A DNA stretch of 64,000 nt from Heliopora coerulea (lineage: Eukaryota; Cnidaria; Anthozoa; Scleralcyonacea; Helioporidae): contig JASJOG010000043.1 of NCBI GenBank assembly GCA_030142905.1, positions 370,001 to 434,000 on the forward strand. Direction: 5' to 3'. The position numbers were made by a program, and so were the translations under genes. Below, one piece after another: positions 35,793 to 46,235 of this stretch (positions within the stretch are counted from its first letter, which is position 1; each line of letters starts with the position of its first letter). The notes under the pieces are model-generated. The model was not told the DNA's origin, did not search any database, and saw only the letters and a program-made list of their open reading frames with translations.

Positions 35793-36231
35793 AATTAATA
35801 ATGTACATGAAAAAAGTAATACAGTACAAAAGAGTTAATACAGTACAAATTATATCGCATTACCTTTTTTCAGCACTGTGCTACCTTGAAATCGCAGATT
35901 TCTTAGCCAATCAGAATCGAGAAATTTTTTTCATGTTCATCATTAGGACCGTTAGTCAGGTTAACAGTTTTTATTAAGCCCCACAAGAACCGAACACACC
36001 AACAGATTGTTTAGTTAGCTGGATGGACAGATACTGGATATTTTTGATCCACGAATTAACCATCAGCATTATCGCTCTCATTCGTCCAAAGAAAGATTAA
36101 AAACATCCTTGGTTAGACTGAGAAATTTACTTAATTACGGTTTTCATTTGTTTAATTTTGTTTGAAAACGGTAGCTCTCTCCGTGGCACATAGACGTATG
36201 ATTTTGAGGGGCCGTTTTTCGCCCTGGACGA

Positions 36232-36322
36232 TTAAGAAAGTGCAACGAAGGAATCGAACCTGCAACCTTCAGATCAATGATATGCCGCTCTAATCTTTAA
36301 ACTACTTTAGACTCATATGGTG
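36232..36322 (-). repeat. tRNA-like repeat (degenerate SINE or tRNA pseudogene)
   Basis: On the minus strand the element reads AGTTTAAAGATTAGAGCGG (D-arm-like), then GAAGGTTGCAGGTTCGATTCC, which contains a perfect B box GGTTCGATTCC. The D-arm is irregular and no clear acceptor stem closes, so a working tRNA is unlikely. Confidence 0.45.
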
Positions 36323-36795
36323 ACTGAAGGAAGGTGATTTTTGTGAAGTACTTGGTAATGAAATCTAAGATATTTGTACTGTTACGCATGGAGGTAAATC
36401 AGAATAGCTATTGTTAAGGGAGGTTGTTGTTAACAAGCAATCACATCAATTTCACTCTCCGAAGTAAACACATTCTGTAAAATGTTCTTCTCTTTCTTTT
36501 CATGGGATGTATTTCACTCAATGTCCTCAAACGGCCCATCGTGAAACAGCTAAAAACCATGTTCAGATCTGCAATACCTTAAAGAATATGACGAAAACAG
36601 GCCGTTAATTTGTCGGTTTTTAATTACACATAATAATATATCACACTTCAGTTCAACCGAAGTTACAAAAACAAGTTTTCTTAAATGTTCAGCATTACAT
36701 TCAGCAAGTCTCTCTTGCCTAACCAAGCTACTCGGTAGACTACTAGGTTTTTTAATTAAGAATATAATGAATATTTGTCGGTCGCTTGTTCAACT

Positions 36796-37134
36796 TTATC
36801 GCCATGTTATATAATCATTCGTAACATAACTTGCGGCGTTATTTAACCAGTCGGCGTTATTAGCAGGCTCTCCCCTGGTGCAAGAAAAGTATGGTATTCT
36901 AACAGTAGGCGCACATTTGGGTGGTTTCTTTTGTTGCGAAAGTTCCTTGAGGATGTAAAACCGCCACATTTGAGGAAACTGAATACGTGTATTGAACGAA
37001 AGCCCTCGACTGGGCGCAATCCTGATTATTGTTTCACTTTGATAAAGACTTCTTTTCCGATGGTCAACATTTATTTTTCTCCCTTCAATAGCTGACCATC
37101 CTAAATAAATAAATATCAATATTTTCAAGCTCAT
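36796..37134 (-). CDS. Candidate secreted propeptide, 112 aa, single exon
   Basis: The ATG at 37134 opens a frame with a short signal peptide, MSLKILIFIYLGWSAIEG, followed by RKINVDHRKRSLYQ. Basic sites at RK and RKR would suit proprotein convertases. Near the middle, KKPPKCAPTVRIPYFSC follows a dibasic KK and has exactly two cysteines 11 residues apart, which could close a disulfide ring. It ends at TAA (36798-36796). This layout is that of a peptide-hormone or neuropeptide precursor. There is no homology I recognise and no neighbouring exons, so a chance frame remains possible. It is reported because the signal peptide, dibasic sites and cysteine pair coincide. Confidence 0.3.
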   Translation of the reverse strand: MSLKILIFIYLGWSAIEGRKINVDHRKRSLYQSETIIRIAPSRGLSFNTRIQFPQMWRFYILKELSQQKKPPKCAPTVRIPYFSCTRGEPANNADWLNNAASYVTNDYITWR

Positions 37135-40100
37135 ATCCCACGCACAACACAATGTCTCCGAAACTTGATAAACACCTCTGTGCGGTGGTCTGATTTGAAT
37201 ATGCGAGCAGATGCCAAAACTCTTAAAATCTGATAAATAAACATGACACCCATTAGAATGACTGCAATGTCAGTTATGGAAGACATTTTACCACCGACTT
37301 TCTGTTGGAAAATTACGGAAGAACGAAAATAAATGGTGGGTAATCATATTAAAACGTTTTCCATACTGTAATCTAAGTTATGAATGTACGAGCTTGAAGT
37401 TCGTGCAGATGACGCAAGAACGTTTGTTAAGTTCTAACCTTCAAAAGTGGTTATCAGCTTCATACGGGGATAGAGTACGTAATCTTCTGATCATCGTTCA
37501 CATGGCCGTTTGGGGTTCAGAAACGTTTTCTTAGGACTGGAACTTGACAAATATTCGTGTATTGTCTGTGATATTCTAATGTAGTTATTGACCTTGTAAG
37601 CTAGTCACCGTAGACTGAGTGATACCTCGGTGGACTACAGGTTTGTAGAAAAATATCAAATGAACTGAATATCGACTTTTGAACATTACGTTACTAGGGA
37701 TCTTGATATGATTTACTTCAGCCATCCATATGGTAGCAGCATCTAGCATCTAGCTTTGCATTATAAGGGTGAGAGGAAGAGGGAAACATTGAGTTTTATC
37801 TATACAGGCTCTTCAATTAGCTAGCTCTTGATCACAATGACGCACTCCAATCCGTCGGAAAATAAGGCCAAGTGGTAAATGAGATTGTGCGACGTAGCAC
37901 GACATTCTAGCTTAACAAGATAACGAGAAATTTGATAGACGAGATAAGAGAACTAAAGTAAAGCTAACCAAAGATTTCGTTCTCGGAAGTCAAAAATTCT
38001 AAAAGTGGGTTTCTTATCAAGACAAGTAAGTTGAATACTGAAGCAAAGTAAATGGAAAGCTTCAAAATCATTTTCACTTGTTAAAGTCATCGGAATCAAA
38101 ATGATCGAATCAACTTCATTAGGCTTATCGAGATAAAAAGATAGTGAAAATAGTCAGTGAGTAGAAGAAATAGCGAACCCAAGCATATCTATCAATCAAG
38201 TCACGCTGAAAGAACGGAAGCTTTCTTGTGTGAGAGATTAAAAATAGCCGTGATTGATCAAGTATTTAAAACGGCCTACGAATGTGCTACAAAGAGCATA
38301 TTGAAAGGAAACTGACCTTTCACCTGTAAATGATGGAGCTGTTGTATAAAATATACTTTTACGTGGAGTTAAGGGTGAATAAAGGCAGTAGGACTGTCAC
38401 TGGCTCTTTCCACAGGGCTAGGTTTCTGTATGGAAACTTCAACGGTGCTTGCTTTCCATCTCTCTGGGTTTTTTCCCCTTTTTTTTCGTGAAACGCAGTG
38501 GGAATGACACATACAAAAGAAAAGGCAACTATCACTCGTCTTTCAGCTTCTATGGAAGTGACTACTAGCAAACCACACAGGACACGTGGAATTAAAGGGA
38601 GAATATCATATACGTAACAATTAGATAAATTACTTTGCTTAACTATTGGTACATTTTCCGCTAGAAAATTTACAGACTTCGTAAAGTAAGCCAAACAAAC
38701 TCTTCGTGACAAACACTATAACGCAACGTTGGCCGATTTCAGGATAAGCCAAGGTGGAGTCCCCCCTGTTCCACCGGAGAACTGCGCTTCTTGCTCAGCA
38801 GATGCACATCTCCTGCTTCGCTGCATGTGCTCCTCATTCAAAGTAGTGAATTTCCGTAAACTTGTCTGTTAGAAAGCGCTATAAATGCCGTTTCAGGACT
38901 CCAAAAAGTGAAAAAGTTCCCGGGAATACTCTCTCAGGGCCCCAAATAAAAGACACGTTTGTGACTGATGAAATGTTGACCGGTACTTGGCACCCTCTTG
39001 GCACCGATCCCAATCCTGTCAAATCCTAGATCCGCAACCGTGAAGGTTGTGTTTCCAGAAACATTCCAACAAGGAAGAACAACGTATGAGAAAAGCAAGC
39101 TCTGATGTGGATTTGCATATGATTGGTCAGATAGCATAGCAGTTTTTTCCAGTGACTAGTGGGAATCCACGAACAACAGTCACAAATTTGCAAAAAATAA
39201 TTAATAGGATATTTGACATGTTCTAAGAACTAAGAAGTTCAAGAGAACTAGTTGAGTTCTTGGAATGCAACCCACAAGGAACTCAAGTCTTCTAACTAAG
39301 TTCAACTAAGACGCTTTTTCGTTACGTTTGAGAGATCTAATGACTGGAAAAAACAGCAAGCTACTTTAGGCCGGAAAGTCGTTTTTACGAAGAAATTGAA
39401 TGATAGCTTGTGGAAAGCCGCAACAAAGACGTATTTCATGGAACGTTCAATGAGACACAATGACAGCACAGAGTGACATCTGGCCACACTACTTCGCAAT
39501 TACGAACGTCAAAGCTGCGCAAGTCGTCCCCTCATATCCGAGCGTAACCCAAGAAAGAATATGGCGGGCTTACGTCTTCATGTACAATTTTTACCAGGTG
39601 GACTTTATCACCCCTGGCGAGCTCGCGTTATTAATATTAAACGTCAAGGTGCGTTTACAGGGATTCCTTTCACGGTATATATGTTTTTCCCAAAACAATG
39701 CGACCAATGCAAAATCTACGCAAAATTCCTCATTGCGGTGCAGAAATTGCACTTCAGGAAATAGAAAAGTGCATGAACCTTGTGTCATCCGGAACGTTTC
39801 TACGTTGAGACAAAGGAAACGCGTAGTAGGCAAACGTTTGAAGGACAAGTATTCTTACGAATATCGTGATATTATTGCTACATGACAGAATGAATGCAGT
39901 TACAGTTTTAATCGTATACTAGCCCTTTGGCGACAGCAATTAGATCTTCCGGAAGGTAATTGCGGTGGAAACGACTTTAAAACTGGAAGGACCAGAGAAG
40001 AGAGCTCAGACGAGAAGACACAAATTAAGACAAAAAGCAACAACAAGAACTAGATGAGGCAAGAAAGAATACTGAAACGACTGTACATCAATCGATTTTG

Positions 40101-43100
40101 TTCTTACACTGGAGCGGAAGGTAAGATGTTGAACTGATAAGAATCGATTTCAAGCTATCATAATTTGGTAAGGTGGAAAGCATCGTGTTCAGGATGAGAA
40201 TTAGGGTATCGGTTGGTGTTTGACAGAAAGGACACGGTGATTATCTTGGCTGAGGGGGTTACCACTAAGTGACGATTGACTTAGGTTGACAATTGCGATG
40301 TGATGCATAGATGATGGATCGGCGGTTCGGAATAGCTTTCTTCAAAATTGCTTCCTGTCCTGTTGCCATTCATTAACTAATCACACAGATCAGTTAGAGC
40401 TTTGCCAGCGTTCCACTGTACGTTGTATCCAAGTCCAAGTTGTTTCATCAAACCGAGACTTCTAAGAATTTTGAAAAAAACCACGCGGAACTTTCTGTAA
40501 GGAAGTATTGCGGTTCCCGATAAAGCAAATCATTATCAAGTGTATATGAGGATATAAGATTTCAAAGTGGCTGCAAGCGAGCCAGTTGGGATACTAGCCT
40601 TGGATTACAGAGATGATCTTAGCGACGGTTTTGATTTCCGTATTAACCTTTCAAGAAAAATCTTCCGTGAGAAAGAAATCATTCTGAACAAAACAAAGCC
40701 GCATGTCCGCGTCGGTAGAGAGGCCACCTGAGCTTTGATCGTGGTCAAATAACTTCGACGTGAACTTAAAACAACATCGAGGAACAGGAATAGGTGGAAA
40801 ACTTGCCAATCAGTTCAAGTGGCTCGTAATTTGTCGCGTCGTCCTGTTATTAAGTCCTTATCATCGCCCGAGCAGCCTAGCTAAATATGCAAGGAATTCG
40901 ACTGATATATGTGTCAATACGTCATTATCAACAATACATGTAAGAGATAAAAGGTTTTCATTGAGGCAAGCGAACGACGATTGTTTGTACAAAAACTCAA
41001 ATAGGTCAGTGATTTGCCGGCTTTGTTTGCTTGGACCGAGGCTCATTATCATACCGGAGGGTGATAGCAAGTAAAAGAAAAAACAAACGATTTGGGCAAA
41101 AGTGTTGGTCGGTCGGTTGGTTGCTTGGTTTGCTCGAGGCGAAATCTTATCGAAGGTTGACGACCGATGATACAGGAAGGAAACGCGTTGAAGAAGTTTG
41201 TAGCAGAAGGGTAGAAATTTGGGAGTGAAACGCCACGCTTTGAAAGTTGTGCTCAGCTTGGATACGCTGAGAACAGCGACGGGAAACTAGAAAAGAGGAA
41301 GGCAGTTGAGGAGTCTACACGAAAATCTGCAGCAGATTGAGGTATTTAAGACAATACACTTTACTATAATGAAATAAGATGAGAAGGCCGTAATAGCGTA
41401 TGTGTAAGGTTAAACAAGTCGTACATACGTTTGCAATGGGAGAGGCATTTGCCCACGGAGTGTGGTATGTTTGAGAAGAACTCGTGTTGGGAAATGCAAC
41501 CGGTTAGTGTATTTAAACAAACTGATGACAAAGTCGTTTATTACCGCGTTCGGTACAGTGCTGTTGACAAGTCCTCAAATGTACAATGAATAGCCTATCA
41601 CCTGCGACTGGGACACCTCGGTGATCACCCCGAATCCACTTACACAAGGGTAACATGTTGAATTTTGCGATGGTCTTTTGACGGAGAACTCATGTGATAT
41701 ATCCAGCACGTGGGCACAAAGTGATTCTGAAAAGGTGGCTCACGTAGCTGGGATTTCGAAGGTTTCATTTAATATGCAATTCACATCTCAAGAACGGTCG
41801 CAATCGGTTAACTAAACAGCCAAGCAGGAAACGTAAGTTTAATCAAGAAAAACAAAGCCCAGGGAAGAATCCAAAGTCATAGTCAAACACAAGGACGGGC
41901 GAAATACTGTTGTTTGTTGGTAACGTGTCGTTGCAACTAATTGAAACATCACTAAAGTGTTACAAACCATTGTTGAGCCCAGTGATACTGTGTCTCGGAG
42001 ACGTGGACTCACTTCGAATGTTCAATGCGTATGTCGCCTTGGGATAATTTTCAACAAATTTAGCGAAGTATCCTTCAGGATGGAGAGGAACACGCGGCCT
42101 TGGAACTTGCTATTCGGCTATATCGTCACATGTTGCCGAAATTAGATAATTAGTTCGTTTTGAGTGGGTTCACATTTAACAAGAGAGAAACGTCGAACAG
42201 TACGGATAGATTCAATAGGTAATTATGTACGGGGTAATGAAAGCAAAGTTTGGTCCCGTTAACTATCCCCTGACAGTTCTCAAATGACAATTCTAAACAA
42301 TATTTTCAATAATTCATACTTTCAGCAATAATCGGGAAATAATATCATTAATAATACACTTAGCTTGCTGTCCATTCATCTACTTAGAACCTTCACCTAC
42401 AGTGATACTAAGCAATTGGGCAAATATTATCTATTATCTGTCAAACAGTTTCTGTTTAGCATTTTCTGCCATAATCTACGCCAAATTGGGGGTGTTCACC
42501 CCCTTTCATGACTAGTTTCAAAAACAATTCAATTGAAAATAACGTCCGAAAACAATTTTTGGGTAAACGTAATTATTATTATTATTATTAGTTTGTTCGT
42601 AAAACATGAGGTAAGATCTTTACCAGGATGACACCTTTCTCACGGTAATTCTTAAAAACAAGGCTCTTTGTGAGGCAATTTTTTTACCTGCCGGAATAGG
42701 CGATGTCTGGTAAGTTTCGAGGTGAATCTGTCTGAGGTATTCAGGAGAAACTTATTCGTTGGTCGCCATACATCGACTTATATCGCCGATAATCTTCTAA
42801 TTAAAATTTTCATCCGTTTTCGTCAATCAAATATACCGAGTATACCATTTAACCCAGCCGACAATCTCCTGCTTCCATAAAAAAATTTTAAAAAAATGAA
42901 AATAAAAATTAAAAAAGAAAATCTTTAAACAAATACGGGTTTCAATGCACTCAAAAACTAGTTTCCAAAATGAACCTTTCGAAACCCGTCCTACCGAATC
43001 CACTTGGTTTTCTCGAGTAATATAGGCCTAAATATTTCTCCTGCTTTCTGTTTGTGACCGAACGGACAGAAAACGACCAACAGTGAAGGCCCTTTTCAAG

Positions 43101-43229
43101 CACTGCGTCTTACAAATGTTCTGTTCGTATGGTTGAAAGGTCTTTAAACTTCAACATTTGCTGAACAAATGCTGAACCGTGTGTCATAGAATGTTAACCG
43201 TCAAACAAACCAGGTATCTATTTTGAGCA
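37135..43229. other. Gene-poor region without recognised features
   Basis: Six kilobases with only short, unrecognised open frames. The longest (38359-38712 minus and 39460-39885 plus) show no domain, signal peptide or splice context I trust. A short (ATT)n run lies at 42573-42592. Otherwise I see nothing. Confidence 0.4.
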
Positions 43230-43374
43230 ATGTTGAATGAACTAAAAAGAAGGCTAACTCTTTTATATTTCAATGAACCCGTGAGCAGTTTCAGAAGCAG
43301 AAACGTCTTAACTATCCTTGTGTTGACATTGTGCGTCGTGTATCAGCGTATTCCTGTGCAAGGGGATTCTATTG
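43230..43374 (+). CDS. Possible first coding exon of an unrecognised secreted or membrane protein
   Basis: The ATG at 43230 opens a frame with a basic N-terminus and a hydrophobic stretch, NVLTILVLTLCVVYQ, and reaches a plausible donor, TATTG/GTATGC, at 43375, directly before a microsatellite. The hydrophobic segment could be a signal anchor. No downstream exon was found, so this is weak. If read through, the frame runs into low-complexity Ser/Pro/His/Arg sequence from the microsatellite. Confidence 0.2.
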
Positions 43375-43380
43375 GTATGC

Positions 43381-43582
43381 TTATTCATTCATTCAGTCAG
43401 TCATCCGTCCGTCCGTCCGTTCGTCTATTCATCCATCCATCCAATCAAATCCATCCATCCATCCATCCGTCCGTCCGTTCCCCCATTTGTTCGTTCGTTC
43501 GTTCGTCTGTCTTTCACTCGTTCGTCCATCTTCCCGATTGTCCTCTCGTTCGTTCGTTCGTTCGTTCGTTCGTTCATTCCTT
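43381..43582. repeat. Compound tetranucleotide microsatellite (TTCA, CCGT, CCAT, TTCG)
   Basis: Successive runs of CATT/CAGT, CCGT, CCAT, CCGT and TTCG repeats. All three plus-strand frames stay open over much of it, producing artefactual Ser-Phe-Val-Arg-type repeats. Confidence 0.9.
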
Positions 43583-43799
43583 CGGTGTTTGTGTCAGTGC
43601 ATTAGTGTGTTTGATTGTGCGTTTGTGCCTTTTGCACACTTTGGTTTGAGTTATTATTTAGTGCCAGTGTTTGTGCCGGTATAAGCGGACATGACTATGA
43701 TAGTTAGCTTGAATGAATGGGTAAGTGAGTGCGAGCGTGTGTGTGTGTGTTCAAAAGTGATCATAAATAATTCTGAACTGAGAAAGTGCCTTCATTTAC

Positions 43800-44050
43800 A
43801 CTGGATAACCCTATCAGCTACCTAAGCTATTCTCCGTAGAGGTCCAGTAAGGGCCACCCCTCATGGGTTCAGTGTTACTACATGAGAAAACCGGAGTACC
43901 CAGAGAAAACCTGCGATGTTTGGTAGAGTCAAACTGGACAAAATTCTTCTCACGTGTGACCAAGGTAACTTTAATCAGATAACTGCACAGAGCCGGAATC
44001 AAACCCTAGTCACAGTGGTGAGAGACACGTGCACTACTACTGTCCCACCA
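43800..44050 (-). mobile_element. tRNA-derived SINE, copy 2
   Basis: Collinear with 12322-12570 over about 250 bp, with scattered substitutions and small indels (e.g. AGGTCCAGTAAGGGCCACCC in both). The B box here is GGTTTGATTCC on the minus strand, one change from consensus, and the head begins with a tRNA-like GGGACAGTAGTAGTGC. Two copies 31 kb apart, with unrelated flanks, establish a dispersed family. Confidence 0.75.
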
Positions 44051-44255
44051 GAAACTCGAAAAGCTACCAGGTTTTTTTTTAATCACTGCTACCCTCATAA
44101 TTATTTATGGCAACTTTAGTCGGTTCGAATCAAATGGCCGTAACTATCGTGGGGATTCACGTGATGGTAACCAACAACTGGACTTCAGTCTTGACGTAAA
44201 AGGGCTTATGGATAAACGGATAAATCTACCACAATCCACTGAGCGATACACAGTG

Positions 44256-44295
44256 ACTTATGTATTTGTGAACTACACGCCACAAATACATAAGT
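44256..44295. repeat. Perfect 15-bp hairpin
   Basis: ACTTATGTATTTGTG (44256-44270) and CACAAATACATAAGT (44281-44295) are exact reverse complements around a 10-bp loop. Function unknown; probably the end pair of a tiny foldback. Confidence 0.8.
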
Positions 44296-44628
44296 GCTGA
44301 ACTTATAACACGATGGTGCCATGTTATGGATTTATAAAACGCACATGCTATCTCTGTTTAAACACCTAAAACCTTATGAAGAGCGTAAATAACGTTAACT
44401 GATCATTATAGCTTGACTAAAAGCTTAGAAGGTCAGTCATTACAAGGCACGCACTTGTTATCGAGCACATAATCGCGAGGAAACCATGATACCAAAGAAA
44501 ACAACATTGCCTGGAATGCCTTGGCGTTCGGAGCTTCATCTATGCGAACTAGAAGACACACGGAAGATGTGCAGAGTATTTTATTTCATAACATGGATTA
44601 GGCTTCTGTTGCCGTGATAAAGGATTTT

Positions 44629-45166
44629 ATTTGGATGTGCCAAATGATATGCTAATTGCGACTTGATGCTTTGGATACTGTAAGCTTAAAGATGAATAAC
44701 GCTTGTTGGTCTGGATTAGTATTCGTAAACAGACATATGGAGATTAGTAGAAATAGTTGAAATGTCTCCTACCCTCTTTTTCCGTTAAAAACGTGCTGAC
44801 CAAGCTACTTTAATTGACATTGTAACCTTGAAAGCGGTAGTGAAACTAGAACATGGTTACTCACGAGCTATTTTTGTCATTTATTTATTTAAATAAATAA
44901 AATAAATTAAATAAATTTGGATGTGCGAAATGATATGTTAATTGCGACTTGATGTTTTGGATACTGTAAGCTTAAAGATGGAATAACACTTGTTGGTCCT
45001 GATTAGTATTCGTAAACAGACATATGGAGATTAGTAGAAATAGTTGAAATGTCTCCTACCTTCTTTTTCCATTAAAAACGTGCTGACCAAGCTACTTTAA
45101 TTGACATTGTGACCTTGAAAGCGGTAGTGAAACTACAACATGGTTACTCACGAGCTATTTTCGTCA
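44629..45166. repeat. Tandem direct duplication of about 250 bp
   Basis: Copy A (44629-44879) and copy B (44915-45166) start ATTTGGATGTGC and end GAGCTATTTT(T/C)GTCA, with about 95% identity by eye, and are separated by an AAATAAAT-type AT-only spacer (44880-44914). A more diverged third copy of the middle part lies at about 45574-45660 (CTCCATTAAGTGCCGACCAAG compared with the later half of A and B). Confidence 0.92.
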
Positions 45167-45328
45167 CTTTCCTCTTCATTTTAAGCAGCGTTGATGGACA
45201 TGACTAAGCCAATCGCGAGAGACATAAACACTGATTTCACCGGGGTTTTGACAGGTTGACCGTTAATATTATACACCGTTTTTGGAAATGATTTTAACAC
45301 GGCTACAGATACACCAGGGGGAAATCGT

Positions 45329-45495
45329 AGCTTAATAATAAAATTTAAGGCCCAGCAGAGAATACGTATGACAGCCATAAGTTCAAGTGTTTTAAAACAT
45401 GTTTAATTCTAATGTTTTGTTGCGTCTCACAACATCATCAACATCATCACGCATCAACATCATTCTCTGCTGGGCCTTAATTTTTATTGTTAAGC
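45329..45495. repeat. Foldback element with 34-bp inverted arms
   Basis: Left arm 45329-45363 contains TTTAAGGCCCAGCAGAGAAT. Right arm 45462-45495 is ATTCTCTGCTGGGCCTTAA followed by TTTTTATTGTTAAGCT, its reverse complement with two or three differences. It lies between copies B and C of the 250-bp repeat. The CCCAGCA core is shared with the foldback at 61947-62110, so the two may belong to one family. Confidence 0.75.
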
Positions 45496-45669
45496 TGATT
45501 TTAGCACGATTATGACATATGATTCATCCTCAACAACCGCTAAAATCTTCCAACGGAGACCACCATCCTAATAGAGATCAATGCAAATAGTTAAAGTACC
45601 TCCTGCGCTCTTTCTCCATTAAGTGCCGACCAAGCTACTTAAACCGCGACGGTGAAACCGGTCCGACAG

Positions 45670-46150
45670 TTAAGTCGCGTTCACACTATCGGCTCTAGGT
45701 CTGACCTAGGTCAAGCCTAGGTAAAGGTAAATCCGTACACACTGTATTCTCAGGCCAAACTAAACAGATTCACTTTAGCCTAGAAGGGTCAGCAGTTAGA
45801 CAAACAACAGAATCTAAACAAGCTTTGACGATCGCAGACTCGCCAATTTTCCCCTGGTTTCAGCTGTTGCATTCGTAAACGCTTTGCCGGCAGAGGTTTT
45901 TTCGTGTAATTGAAACTTGATAACGCAAGATTTTCATAGCATGAATTGAAGCTTGGTCTCATTGCTTGTCAAAGAATTTGCCTTTGATATCAACAAAACC
46001 TAAATGTAAAGTATGCCGTGGTTCAATGAACTCACAGAATGCAGCGCTTCTTGTCGCGGTAATTTGAGCGGGGTCAGGCCTAGACCAGGTAAAACCCGTC
46101 CACACGAGCAAAAATCTTGCCCAGGTCAGGCTCAAGCCAGGCTTAAGAAA
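45670..46150. repeat. Repeat-like region with recurring GACCTAGG / CAGGCCTAGACC words
   Basis: Two blocks, 45690-45745 and 46068-46145, share words such as GTCAGGCCTAGACC-like and TTTACC-GTGTG-like sequence (on the minus strand GTGTGTACGG and GTGTGGACGG, each followed by TTTACC). They look like diverged direct repeats, possibly the edges of one transposable element whose right end is the hammerhead-like repeat at 46151. Confidence 0.35.
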
Positions 46151-46235
46151 GAAACGTGTTCGTTCTCTGACGAACGGCCTTGGCTCGAAACTTTGGAATT
46201 CCTTGAGATAAGTCACGGCAGTTATTAGCATTTTA
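46151..46235 (+). repeat. Interspersed repeat with hammerhead-like core, second copy
   Basis: Matches 14131-14215. The core reads CTGACGA (46167-46173), possible stem II GGCC/GGCT, then GAAAC (46187-46191) followed by TTT where G-U-H would be expected. The catalytic core bases CUGANGA and GAAA are complete, better preserved than at 14145, but the cleavage-site flank has changed. Confidence 0.5.

Larger units (their letters stand above)
23023..36795. other. Long gene-poor region
   Basis: 13.8 kb without a gene I can support. Open frames are short, lack family signatures and many are antisense pairs. It contains a 22-bp minisatellite (23404-24020), a long palindrome (30687-30922), a G-poor tract (31438-31700), a 77-bp tandem repeat (35334-35466), a foldback (35629-35792) and a tRNA-like repeat (36232-36322). 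Segments 24030-30660 and 31740-35200 hold nothing I can identify. Small exons of an unrecognised gene cannot be excluded. Confidence 0.45.

Noticed and set aside
39460..39885. 141-aa plus-strand frame
   Set aside because: No recognisable domain; overlapping frames on both strands are equally open.
43331..43684. Ser/Val/Arg/Pro-rich frames on the plus strand
   Set aside because: They translate the compound tetranucleotide microsatellite.
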